Assembly: GCA_041687755.1 (NCBI GenBank)
Contig: JBDNJM010000164.1
Coordinates: forward strand, 1 to 64,000
Direction: 5' to 3'
Source of the DNA: JBDNJM01 sp041687755
Lineage (GTDB): Bacteria; Planctomycetota; UBA1135; GCA-002686595
DNA length: 64,000 bases
Part shown: one piece after another, positions 8,876-17,017 of the stretch
How the letters are laid out: the number at the start of each line of letters is the position of its first letter
How positions within the stretch are numbered: position 1 is the stretch's first letter
Notes under the pieces: generated by a model
What the model saw: the letters and a program-made list of their open reading frames with translations, nothing else
Told to the model about the DNA's origin: nothing
Databases searched by the model: none
Translations under genes and position numbers: made by a program

Positions 8876-9280
8876 TTGTCAGTGCGTGAGGCTCGTACGT
8901 TCAGGCAATCGCAAGATCGGCAGACGACCGTTGGCGAAGAACAGTATGCATGGCCCTTGGTCGAGCCGGGTCGAGCTCGCGCGAGGGAATCAGGTTCCCT
9001 CCTGATGTGAACGCGATTCGGTGAAGCGCTCACCCCAGACCCCCTTCCAGATGAAGGCTTCCGCGACCGCCAGCTCGCGCTCGGACTGCCGTCCCGTCTG
9101 GGGGGGTCAACGGCCGGCATGTCGTGACCATGCTGGTCTCTGGGCGTCGGGTCTTCGGGAGCCCGCAGATCTCGTCACAACCACATCGAGCCCGTTCACG
9201 CGACGCCCTCTCTTCAGCCGGAATCGCAGCACGCCAAGAGGCAGAAGAATCGCCTTCTCCCTGTCCGACCTTCGGCAGGT
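8876..9280. other. Gene-free stretch upstream of the M81 gene
   Basis: No credible coding frame. It separates the divergently oriented M81 and MFS genes and must carry both promoters, but no clear consensus pair is visible. The true MFS start may lie at its right end or further downstream. Confidence 0.4.
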
Positions 9281-10774
9281 TTGGCGCAAATGGCACCGTC
9301 CTCCGGCCTCCAGGCCAGCGCTCGGGTGCAGGGGCGCCCCTGGGCACCTCCGCCAGACCCTCCGGAAGCGTCCGACGGTAGCCTGGCCCTGAACTCCCGC
9401 CGATCGAGGATACGACCCTGCGCTCCACCCCGCCGCCCCTCACGTGTCCTCGCCCACCCTCGCCGCGCCCCAGTCGCCGCCGACCTTCCGCAGCTCCCCA
9501 GCCTCGCCCCGATCCTCGCGGTCCAGTTCATTGGAACGCTGAGCTTCTCGATCGCCCTGCCGTTCCGGGTCCTACCCGCCCGCGACTTCGGCGGCGCGCC
9601 GTGGACCTACGGCCTGGTCGTCGCCTCCTACTCGGCCGCCCAACTCCTCGGCGCCCCGATTCTGGGTCGCTGGTCGGATCGCGCTGGCCGCAGCCGCGTG
9701 CTGCTGGTCAGCCAGGCCGGCACGCTCGCCGCCTGGATCCTGTTCTTCGTCGCGCTCCAGCTGCCGCTGCACGCTGTCGGCGCTCTCGCGGGCGCCAGCC
9801 TGACCGCCCCGCTCCTGCTTGTCTTCACGGCGTGCCTGCTCGATGGCCTGGCGGGTGGCAACATCTCCGTCGCCAACGCCTTCGTCGCCGATGCGACTCG
9901 CCACGACCCCCGCGCGCAGTCGAAGACCTTCGGCCAAATAAGCATGGCCGCCTCGCTCGGCTTCACCCTGGGCCCCGCGATCGCAGGCGTGCTCGAAGCC
10001 CTGGCGGAGGGGTACGCCGCTCCGGTCGTGGCCGCCATCGCGATCTCCGCCGTAGGCGTTCTGCTCTGCCTGCGCATCGAGGACCCCGACGGCCGCTGCC
10101 CCGAAGGTCCGCCGCAGCCGACGATCGTCTCGCGCGTGCTCGGACAGCAGCAGCGTCGCTGCGATCGCCCGACGCCAGCACCGTCCCGCGGCGCACTGCG
10201 CCGCCCACTGATTGTTGGTCTGCTGGCCGCGACCTTCGTGCAGTTCCTGGGCTTCAACCTGTACTACTCGGCCTTTCCTCTGCACGCCACCGGCACGCTG
10301 GAGTGGAGCGCCGGCCGAATGGGCCTGTTCTTCTCCGCCATGTCAGGCGCCATGTTGCTCGCCCAAGGCCCGGTGCTCACGTTCCTTTCCGCCCGCCTCG
10401 ACCCGCGTCGCACCTTCTCCCTCGGCGTCGCCAGCCTGGTCGGTGCGTTTTGCGTCTTCGCCCTGCCGGGAACCTGGACGCCCTTCGCCGCGGGCCTGCT
10501 GTTCGCGCTCGGCAATGGCATCGCGTGGTCGACCTTCCTGACGCGCACCGCCGATGCCGCGGGCGACGCGGAGCAGGGTGCGATTCAGGGCGCCGCCGCC
10601 AGCGCTGGCGCCCTCGCCAGCATCGCGGGCTCTCGGGCGGCGGTATGGCCTATCCCTGGCTGGGCCCGCGGCTGTTCCTCGTCAGCGCCGCGATCTTCTC
10701 AGGGGTCCTATTGGTCGGGGGCCGGCTGTTCGCGACCTCGGAAGAGCCTTCCTGAAGATTGCGCGTCCTGCTGA
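9281..10774 (+). CDS. MFS transporter with frameshifted C-terminus
   Basis: A 12-helix major facilitator of the multidrug/tetracycline type: the first helix begins near APILAVQFIGTLSFSIALPF, the loop 2-3 signature GAPILGRWSDRAGRSRVLL is clear, and the central loop and second half are intact (FSAMSGAMLLAQG...). Near 10628 the frame shifts: the expected last helix (LSGGGMAYPWLGPRLFLVSA and on to ATSEEPS) is in another frame ending at TGA 10753-10755. The frame as it stands runs on with 40 unrelated residues to 10774. The start is uncertain. The first roughly 65 residues from 9281 are Arg/Pro-rich and unlike an MFS N-terminus, and no good in-frame ATG lies nearer the first helix. Substrate unknown. 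Confidence 0.75.
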   Translation: MAQMAPSSGLQASARVQGRPWAPPPDPPEASDGSLALNSRRSRIRPCAPPRRPSRVLAHPRRAPVAADLPQLPSLAPILAVQFIGTLSFSIALPFRVLPARDFGGAPWTYGLVVASYSAAQLLGAPILGRWSDRAGRSRVLLVSQAGTLAAWILFFVALQLPLHAVGALAGASLTAPLLLVFTACLLDGLAGGNISVANAFVADATRHDPRAQSKTFGQISMAASLGFTLGPAIAGVLEALAEGYAAPVVAAIAISAVGVLLCLRIEDPDGRCPEGPPQPTIVSRVLGQQQRRCDRPTPAPSRGALRRPLIVGLLAATFVQFLGFNLYYSAFPLHATGTLEWSAGRMGLFFSAMSGAMLLAQGPVLTFLSARLDPRRTFSLGVASLVGAFCVFALPGTWTPFAAGLLFALGNGIAWSTFLTRTADAAGDAEQGAIQGAAASAGALASIAGSRAAVWPIPGWARGCSSSAPRSSQGSYWSGAGCSRPRKSLPEDCASC

Positions 10775-10903
10775 GAGGCTGTGATAAATGGCGGTGCCCA
10801 GCCGAAGTGCCTCTCAGTGGCCTTTGGGCCCATCGCCTGGAGGCGCTGGAGCGCCGAGAGCGTGAAAAGATTGCGCCAAGCGCAATGATCCACACTCTCT
10901 GAG
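10771..10903 (+). repeat. 133-bp dispersed repeat, copy B (MITE-like)
   Basis: Partner of the copy at 6944-7076. Its ends match as imperfect inverted repeats over about 23 bp (CTGAGAGGCTGTG and, reverse-complemented, CTCAGAGAGTGTG; about 16 of 23 match). It contains two internal hairpins: GGCGC-TGGA-GCGCC and ATTGCGC-CAA-GCGCAAT. It lies 15 bp after the ancestral stop of the MFS gene. Both copies therefore sit at the 3' end of a plus-strand gene. Confidence 0.75.
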
Positions 10904-10951
10904 CACCCAACGCACGCCCACCCACTGGAGCCCCTCCCTCACGGCCTCCCC

Positions 10952-11113
10952 ATGACCGACGAACCGACCTTTGGCGCCCGCTTCGCACGGACCTGGGCCC
11001 AACTTCAGGCGTACCTCGCCGACTTCGATCCAGAAGAGCTCCGCAAGCTCGAGGACTGCGATCTCGAACAGACGTTGGCGCTCCTGGGCGTCCAACCCGA
11101 GCTCGGAGCTTGA
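10952..11113 (+). CDS. Small hypothetical protein (53 aa)
   Basis: ATG after CTCCCC, reading MTDEPTFGARFARTWAQLQA and ending ELGA. It is acidic and helical-looking, with no signal peptide or membrane segment. The start context matches the C-rich pattern seen before other genes here. The segment TFGARF...W...Y..DF recurs in the ORF that follows (11139-11507), hinting that the two are related or belong together. Family not recognised; its small size makes the call moderate. Confidence 0.45.
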   Translation: MTDEPTFGARFARTWAQLQAYLADFDPEELRKLEDCDLEQTLALLGVQPELGA

Positions 11114-11138
11114 CTCGCTCTCACGGCCACAAGCAGCC

Positions 11139-11507
11139 ATGCGCCCGAAGCCCTCGCGCTGGCCATCGTCCGGCATCGACTGCTCGCTCTTGAGCGACGC
11201 GCCGTCGGACTCGAACGACCTGACGTTCGGCGCGCGATTCATGGTCGCGTGGCGCGAATGCGGGGGTCTGTACTCAGACTTCAAGGACGCGCAGATCCGC
11301 TCCCTGAAGGCCGGCGGTCGAGAGGCGTCCCTCGAGGTGCTCGCCCCCGCGCTCTCGAAGCTGCCCGCCGTGGAGCGGAAGGAGCTTCGCTCCGACACCC
11401 CGGAGCGCGTGGCCCTGACCCAGTGGAAGGCCCTAGCGAACCGCAGAATCCGCAGAGCCAGGACGTTCAACGTGGCAGCGGTCGGCATATGGCTGCTCGG
11501 TAACTGA
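11139..11507 (+). CDS. Hypothetical protein (about 122 aa)
   Basis: The convincing part starts near residue 20 (SDAPSDSNDLTFGARFMVAW) and continues with a balanced composition to the stop at 11507. It is a mixed helical, basic C-terminal protein (QWKALANRRIRRARTFN). A TTG near 11191 is an alternative start. It shares the short motif TFGARF-x2-W with the 53-residue ORF just upstream. No family is recognised. It ends 44 bp before the long palindrome at 11551. Confidence 0.4.
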   Translation: MRPKPSRWPSSGIDCSLLSDAPSDSNDLTFGARFMVAWRECGGLYSDFKDAQIRSLKAGGREASLEVLAPALSKLPAVERKELRSDTPERVALTQWKALANRRIRRARTFNVAAVGIWLLGN

Positions 11508-11550
11508 GCCGCCGTGAAAACTAGCTCCGCTGGAGCGAAGCTCTCAGCAT

Positions 11551-11689
11551 CTGGCCAGGGTGCCCGATACGGTGCCAGGCACAAAGTCGCCGGTTTGGGG
11601 GCCTTCCTGCAGCAAAGCTGCGGAAGGCCCCAAACGGGCGACTTTGTGCCTGGCACCGTATCGGGCACCGTATCGTTCCCCCTGGCCAG
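11551..11689. repeat. Long palindromic element P1 (REP-like, 139 bp)
   Basis: A near-perfect inverted repeat centred at about 11615. Outer ends are CTGGCCAG, followed inward by GATACGGTGCCAGGCAC on the left and its complement on the right. The inner arm (AAAGTCGCC...GGCCTTCC) is also self-complementary, with the tip GCAGC-AAA-GCTGC. The right arm has an extra repeat of the unit GGGCACCGTATC. It shares outer ends, but not the inner arm, with the element at 44153-44307. It lies 35 bp upstream of the second DJ-1 gene. Confidence 0.9.
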
Positions 11690-11724
11690 ACCGGTCGGAC
11701 CCCCACCCCAACGCACGGCTCCCC

Positions 11725-12402
11725 ATGAACGTCCTCATCGTCCTCACCTCCCACGACCGCCTCGGCGACACCGGCAAGCCCACCGGCTTCTGGCTCGAGG
11801 AGTTCGCCGCGCCCTACTACCGACTCCGCGACGCGGGCGCGACGCTGACGCTGACCTCCCCTAAGGGCGGACAGCCGCCCATCGACCCGAGCAGCACCTC
11901 GCCCGACGCCCAGACCGACGCCACCCGCCGTTTCGACGCGGACGCGGACGCCCGCGCCGCCCTGGCGAACACCACGCCGCTCGCGGAAGTCCGCATGGAG
12001 GACTACGACGCCGTGTTCTACCCCGGCGGTCACGGGCCGCTGTGGGACCTCGCCGAAAGCGCGGATTCGATTCACTTGATCGCGGCCTTCGCGAACGCGG
12101 GCAAGCCCGTCGCCGCCGTCTGCCACGCGCCCGCGGTGCTCGCGAACGTCAAGCGCGCCGACGGTCAGCCGCTCATCGCCGGCAAGCGCTTCACCGGCTT
12201 CAGCAACACGGAAGAGGCCGCGGTCGGTCTCACCGAAGTCGTTCCGTTCTTGCTGGAGGACCGCCTGGCCGAGCTCGGCGGCGAGTTCAGCAAGACGGAC
12301 GACTGGCAGCCCCACGTCGTCGTGGACGGCACCTTGATCACGGGTCAGAACCCCGCGTCCTCGGAGCCCGCCGCCGACGCGCTGCTCGCTCAGCTGCGCT
12401 GA
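11725..12402 (+). CDS. DJ-1/PfpI family protein, copy 2
   Basis: 225 residues, gap-free paralogue of the protein at 3124-3801. It keeps the nucleophile elbow AVCHAPA (Cys133, His134), FWLEEFAAPYY, FYPGGHGPLWDL and the C-terminal ITGQNPASSE segment, so it should be catalytically competent. Family roles include glyoxalase III and protein or nucleotide deglycase activity. The start at 11725 follows GCTCCCC; the 55 in-frame residues upstream are translated palindrome and are not real. Having two copies 8.6 kb apart, each beside repeats or pseudogenes, suggests duplication within an unstable segment (inference). Confidence 0.9.
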   Translation: MNVLIVLTSHDRLGDTGKPTGFWLEEFAAPYYRLRDAGATLTLTSPKGGQPPIDPSSTSPDAQTDATRRFDADADARAALANTTPLAEVRMEDYDAVFYPGGHGPLWDLAESADSIHLIAAFANAGKPVAAVCHAPAVLANVKRADGQPLIAGKRFTGFSNTEEAAVGLTEVVPFLLEDRLAELGGEFSKTDDWQPHVVVDGTLITGQNPASSEPAADALLAQLR

Positions 12403-12553
12403 TCCTCCCGTCTTAAGCACGCCGCGGTTTCCTGGCCCCAGCCGCCCGACATGGATGCCAGGCATGACGACGGTTGGGCAGTTGTGTGCGTGCTCGAGCT
12501 TCCGGCTAAAACTTCAGCGCGGACCTAGCTCCCGCAGAGCGTTCAATGGAGCG

Positions 12554-14194
12554 ATGCCGATCCAAGCCTCGCTGTTGCTCCTTACCGCCCTTGCGGCTCC
12601 CCAGACCGGCGGGTCGCAGGAGCCCCTCGCCGGGAGCCCCCTCCAAACCGGCCGCGGGCTGCACGGCTACATCGGATACAGCGCCAGCCAACCGCCCGAC
12701 CCCGCGGAGTACGGCATGGGCATGGGCTTCTACTCCGCCGCCTGGTCGCTGATCGACCAGCCGCTCGCCCACTTCCAGATCGGCCTCGCGAGCGGCTGGA
12801 TCCTGCCCGACAACTCCGACAACAAGGACCGCCCCCTGGCGCCCGAGGGCACGCTCGCGCGCACCTGGCCCGAGCGCGGGCCGACCTGGGACTCGGTGTT
12901 CCAGACCGTCGAAGGCGGCCTCGGCTACTGGCGCGGCAACCGCTTCCGCTACGGCCCGCCGAAGTTCAGCATGAACGCCACGCCCCAGTGCTACGACTAC
13001 GAGGTCGGGTCCCCGGGCTGGTCGTTCTTCTACGACACCGAAGCCCTGCCCGACGACCGTCTCGGCATCGCGCAGCTCAGCAATCGCCTGCTGATCCCGC
13101 CGGACGCCCTGCCATTCGAGGGCACGCCGGACGGACAGTTCTTCGGTTACACGTACATGGCTCTGCCCTTCACCGCGCCGGTTCCGGGCAGCGACGGCAC
13201 GGCCCCCGTCGGAGACCAGGCCTGGACGTGCTTCTTGAACACGGCCAACTTCAAGGGCCCGATCGGGTACTACATCCCCGAGACCTGGAGCAAGCTCGGC
13301 GACCTCTTCGACGAGCCGTTCCTGCACGGCCGCGGCCTCGACGCGCGCCCCGGACGCATGGGCGGCGGCGCGATGGAGATCAACACGGTGCCGCAGCTCA
13401 CGGCTGCGGACTCTAACGGCATCGCCTACTCCAAGATCCCGGCACTGAAGTTCCCCGTCGACGAGGCGGGCCGCGCGGTGCTCGTTCAGGACGTGACGTA
13501 CTACTCCAGCGCCGCCCTCTACGACGCGTTCCTCGAATGGCGCTCGGGTGGCCCGGCCCCCACCGGACGGTTCGACCCGGAGGGAGCCTTTGTCGCTGAA
13601 CTCAGCACGCGCACGCCAGGCTTCGCCCAGGACGACTTGGCCATTGAAGGCGTCGATACGACCTTCGACACCCAGGTCTTCTCCGACAACACCTGGGGCC
13701 TGGTTTGGAAGGAGTCCGGTCAGGCCCCCCGCGGCGAGTTCCCCCAGTACTACCGGCACGACGGCGAGCAGCGCACCGCGATCTCGGTCAATCAGCTGCC
13801 GCCCGAGACAGGACTCCTGGAGGCCTCGTTCGAACAGGCCGACCCCGGCGCTCCCTTCACGTCCCCCGCGGCCGGCGCCTGGACCTCGCCGGGCCCGGTC
13901 AACGGCCCCCACGTGGTTGTTCTCGGCGACGGCTCGCAGGTGACCTACTCCTGGTATCGCTTCGTGGATCAGCCCTCGTTCCAACAGTACGCGTGGAGCG
14001 CAACCAAGCGCGCGGACCTGCAGGCGCTCGTCGAGCAGCTCCACCGCGCGTGGCCGATTGATCGGGACTACATGGCGCCGCCCACGACAGGCGAGCTCCT
14101 CGCCCTCGATCCGGGGCTGCTCGTCACGCCACCGGAAGGACTCGAGGTCGGCTACGTGCCGATCGTCACCCGCCAGGCGGCCGTCGACCCTTGA
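12554..14194 (+). CDS. Secreted protein of unknown family, paralogue A
   Basis: 546 residues from MPIQASLLLLTALAAPQ, a likely signal peptide. The mature protein is rich in Trp, Tyr, Gly and Pro, with segments such as GMGFYSAAWSLIDQPLAHFQ, WTCFLNTANFKGPIGYY, SWYRFVDQPS and the C-terminal GYVPIVTRQA. The same landmarks in the same order appear in the protein at 17018-18619, so the two are paralogues. There are no membrane segments after the signal peptide and no catalytic motif I recognise. It is followed by the tandem SASA esterase, whose start overlaps or nearly abuts its stop, so a cell-surface polysaccharide role is plausible (inference from context). The 33 in-frame residues before 12554 are unlikely to be translated. 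Confidence 0.85.
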   Translation: MPIQASLLLLTALAAPQTGGSQEPLAGSPLQTGRGLHGYIGYSASQPPDPAEYGMGMGFYSAAWSLIDQPLAHFQIGLASGWILPDNSDNKDRPLAPEGTLARTWPERGPTWDSVFQTVEGGLGYWRGNRFRYGPPKFSMNATPQCYDYEVGSPGWSFFYDTEALPDDRLGIAQLSNRLLIPPDALPFEGTPDGQFFGYTYMALPFTAPVPGSDGTAPVGDQAWTCFLNTANFKGPIGYYIPETWSKLGDLFDEPFLHGRGLDARPGRMGGGAMEINTVPQLTAADSNGIAYSKIPALKFPVDEAGRAVLVQDVTYYSSAALYDAFLEWRSGGPAPTGRFDPEGAFVAELSTRTPGFAQDDLAIEGVDTTFDTQVFSDNTWGLVWKESGQAPRGEFPQYYRHDGEQRTAISVNQLPPETGLLEASFEQADPGAPFTSPAAGAWTSPGPVNGPHVVVLGDGSQVTYSWYRFVDQPSFQQYAWSATKRADLQALVEQLHRAWPIDRDYMAPPTTGELLALDPGLLVTPPEGLEVGYVPIVTRQAAVDP

Positions 14195-14232
14195 GCGATC
14201 CGCACGCAGCCCCCATGCACAGAACAGGCCCC

Positions 14233-15903
14233 ATGCCGTCCATGAAGCGCTCCCTCCTCTTCCTGGCCTTGATCCTGCCCTGGGTGGACAGCACGCATGC
14301 CATGACACAGGCCGCCGACGAGGTCGTGCGGGTGTTCCTATTCGCGGGCCAGTCCAACATGGTCGGCGCCGACTCCTCGGTCGATGACATCCAGCGCTTC
14401 CCACCGTTCGTCGGACTGGATCAGCCCCAAGACGAGGTGCTGTTCTCCTACAGCATCGGGCGCGAGAACAAGTCGGAGTCGGAGGGCTGGGTGCCGCTCG
14501 CGCCGGTTCGCGAACTTGTCGGCCCGGAGCTGAGCTTCTCACGCGCCGTCGCGGCCGAGCTGAACGCGCCGATCGCCGTGATCAAGATCGCCGCCGGCGG
14601 CACGCACTTGGGCGGCGACTGGAATCCGGACGAGCCCAGCGGCTTTCGGATGTACCCACTAGCGCTCGAGCGCGTCCGCTCGAGCCTCGCCGCGCTCGAC
14701 GAGCGCGGGCTCGAATACCGGGTCGAGGGGTTCTTTTGGCACCAGGGCGAAAACGACATGTTCGAGGAGTCGTTCCTGCCCGCCTACGGGTCGAATCTCG
14801 AGAGCTTCATCGCCTGCTGGCGACGCGACCTGGAGCTCCCCGAGCTCCCGTTCTTCATCGGCGAGCTGTGCACCAAGACCGTCTGGGGCTTAGACCTTCG
14901 TCCCCGCATGCACGCGATCAGCGTCGGGCAGCGCTTCGTCACCCAGGCCGACCCGAACGCGCACTACGTTCCAACCTCGCACGTGGGCGTCGAGATCGAC
15001 GAAGGGCTCGGACTGCACTACCACTACGGCACGCTGGGGCAGCTGCAGCACGGTCTCGCCTACGCCGAGGCCTATCTCGAGCGGATCGGGCACCCCCGAT
15101 CCCCGCGCGAGCCGCTGGAGCCTTGGCCCTACGAAGTAGGTGAGAAGGTTCGGCTGTTCGTCCTGGCCGGGCATCGCAACATGGAGGGTGAGCGGGCCTT
15201 CGTAGAGCACCTCGAAGGGCTGGACGACGGGGCGGCGCTCGCCCGGAATCGGCCGCAGATCGCCTACCGCTACGACGTCGGCGGCGGACACCGCAGGTCC
15301 GCCGGCTGGGAGCCCCTGGGGCCGGCCGGCTTCAGCGAGACGTTTGGACCGGAGCTGAGCTTCGCGGCGGCCCTCGAGGCCGAGGGCGTTGGCGGAATCG
15401 CCATCGCCAAGTTCACCCACAGCGGCTCGCAGATCGTCGACTGGACGCCTGCAGGCAGCGAAGCCACGAGCCGCAACCTGTACCCGCGCTTGCTCACGTT
15501 CGTCGAGGAGTCGATTGCAGAGCTCGCCGAGCGCGGTCAAGAAGTCGAGCTGGCCGGCGTGCTCTACCACGTGGCTGAGAACGACATGTCGTTCGGTCCT
15601 TCTCGCGATGCGGCGGCGGACCGTCTGGGGGCTTTGATCCGCCAGAGCCGTCGGGACCTCGCGCGTCCCGGTCTGCTCTGGATCGTGAGCCAGCAGCCAC
15701 CGACCGACCACGAGTCCGTGGACAAGCTTCCCGTCACCGACCGAATCGCCGAGTTGGCCGCCGCTGACCCCGACTTGATCCACGTCCGGGCCTTCGACCT
15801 ACCGCCCCAGGACAAGCTGCTGGTGCTCGACGCCCGGGGCGTCGTCGCCCTCGGCCGGAGCCTTGCCCAGGCCTGGCTCGAGGCGGTTTCCGCGGGAGAC
15901 TGA
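14233..15903 (+). CDS. Secreted tandem SASA-domain (sialate O-acetylesterase-like) protein
   Basis: Signal peptide (MKRSLLFLALILPW...), then two SGNH/SASA domains. Domain 1 (about residues 33-300) has the nucleophile motif LFAGQSNMVG (Ser about 41), AAGGTHLGGDW and FWHQGEND, and a late D-x-x-x-x-HYHYG segment, so it should deacetylate a glycan or similar ester. Domain 2 (about 305-555) repeats the fold (FVLAGHRNMEG, YHVAENDMS), but the nucleophile Ser is Arg, so it is probably non-catalytic and may bind substrate. Members are exported carbohydrate esterases. Starts at 14215, 14233 or 14242 are all possible; 14233 follows CCCC. It sits between the two unknown secreted paralogues, on the same strand. 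Confidence 0.85.
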   Translation: MPSMKRSLLFLALILPWVDSTHAMTQAADEVVRVFLFAGQSNMVGADSSVDDIQRFPPFVGLDQPQDEVLFSYSIGRENKSESEGWVPLAPVRELVGPELSFSRAVAAELNAPIAVIKIAAGGTHLGGDWNPDEPSGFRMYPLALERVRSSLAALDERGLEYRVEGFFWHQGENDMFEESFLPAYGSNLESFIACWRRDLELPELPFFIGELCTKTVWGLDLRPRMHAISVGQRFVTQADPNAHYVPTSHVGVEIDEGLGLHYHYGTLGQLQHGLAYAEAYLERIGHPRSPREPLEPWPYEVGEKVRLFVLAGHRNMEGERAFVEHLEGLDDGAALARNRPQIAYRYDVGGGHRRSAGWEPLGPAGFSETFGPELSFAAALEAEGVGGIAIAKFTHSGSQIVDWTPAGSEATSRNLYPRLLTFVEESIAELAERGQEVELAGVLYHVAENDMSFGPSRDAAADRLGALIRQSRRDLARPGLLWIVSQQPPTDHESVDKLPVTDRIAELAAADPDLIHVRAFDLPPQDKLLVLDARGVVALGRSLAQAWLEAVSAGD

Positions 15904-16150
15904 ACCCGCCCTGGAAACGCCGGCCTCCCCCACAAGGCCGTGCTGGACATGCGCGACAGGTGCAGGGACTGCGGCAGCCCAGAAGTCTTCCGCGTCCGGA
16001 ACCGCGGACGCGAGCGACCTCAATGGACCGGACTCTCCGTCGCCCCCCGGGTTACCTGTTGCCAGTGCTAGGCTATTGGCGTCGGCTCTCGGGCCGGGCA
16101 GGGCACGCGCAGCGCGAGTCCGATCCCGGACTCGTCGTTTCGACCCTGCC
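15904..16150. other. Intergenic region with two perfect hairpins
   Basis: Contains CGCGTCCG-GAACCG-CGGACGCG (15991-16012) and CGAGTCCG-ATCC-CGGACTCG (16115-16134). Neither has a T-run. The first could act as a factor-dependent terminator or 3' stabiliser for the esterase mRNA; the second lies 16 bp before the next candidate start. No gene is evident. Confidence 0.5.
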
Positions 16151-16963
16151 ATGGAAGCCTGCCGCCTCGACAGCTCATCCCTCCCCGCATCGGAGGGAGC
16201 GGAGCGGACAGGCGCTTCCGAACTCCGTCGGTCCGCGAGCTGGCTCGACGGACCGTACCGCTGGGCGTTTCTCCTGTGCGTCTACACCGGCCTCCGCGCC
16301 GGGTTCAGCCGCTGGCGCTGCCGCTTCCAAAGCACCCGAGGCCTCGCGGCCCCGGTCCACAACGCCAGGATCCCGATCGGCGACTCGGGCAGCTTGCGAG
16401 TCGCGGTGCATGTTCGAGCGACTCCGTTAGCGGCTCGCGCGACGACTCGCTTCGGCATGTTTTCCTGTCGACAAGACCTGCCGGCCCTGAACCGCTGGCT
16501 CTCCAGGTACCTGTGTCTGACGAGTCACTTCGGTTGCGGGCATCTGGAGATCGCGTTCTACGACGACGGCGCGCAGCTCACGATCTTCGCCGTGCGCAAC
16601 ACGGCCCGCTCGAACGCTCAGCGCCTGGGCTGGCGCAGAATCGCGAAGCGGCTTAGATCGGAACGCTCGGACCTGCGCGCCGTGCGCGCCCTGATCAATG
16701 AACTCGAATGCGCCGGTACGTCGGTGCGCTTGGCGCCGGCAACCCAGTGCGTCGCGCTTGCGCTGAATCCGCGGCTCGTTCCGCGACCGTCGTTGGCGAA
16801 GACTCGCGCCGCGCTGGGACGGAAGTACCGCCGCCTGCCCCGTGCCCTGGGGATGACGCCGCCCCAGCCCGTCCACCCGCGCGCGTTCCGCGCCCTCGCT
16901 CACCGCGACTCGACGCCCACGCGGGCCCGACCGCGGCTGCCTCTGACCTTCGTCGCCCGCTGA
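16151..16963 (+). CDS. Hypothetical protein
   Basis: 270 residues from MEACRLDSSSLPASEGAE. The middle part (about residues 85-230) has protein-like composition, with segments such as RFGMFSCRQDLPALNRWLSR, HLEIAFYDDGAQLTIFAVRN and ERSDLRAVRALINELECAGT. The C-terminus is basic and proline-rich. No signal peptide, domain or motif is recognised. An opposite-strand frame covers part of the same DNA, but its composition is shadow-like. It starts just after a hairpin and ends 55 bp before the secreted paralogue B. It could be a genuine orphan or a decayed gene. Confidence 0.4.
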   Translation: MEACRLDSSSLPASEGAERTGASELRRSASWLDGPYRWAFLLCVYTGLRAGFSRWRCRFQSTRGLAAPVHNARIPIGDSGSLRVAVHVRATPLAARATTRFGMFSCRQDLPALNRWLSRYLCLTSHFGCGHLEIAFYDDGAQLTIFAVRNTARSNAQRLGWRRIAKRLRSERSDLRAVRALINELECAGTSVRLAPATQCVALALNPRLVPRPSLAKTRAALGRKYRRLPRALGMTPPQPVHPRAFRALAHRDSTPTRARPRLPLTFVAR

Positions 16964-17017
16964 CAGCGAATCGCTCGGCGCACCACGCGGTGCTCCCTGC
17001 CCCTCCCTATCCCAACC

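Noticed and set aside
12506..14542. 678-residue antisense frame opposite the secreted paralogue A
   Set aside because: Long open antisense frames are expected in this GC-rich DNA; composition is shadow-like and the plus-strand protein has a paralogue.
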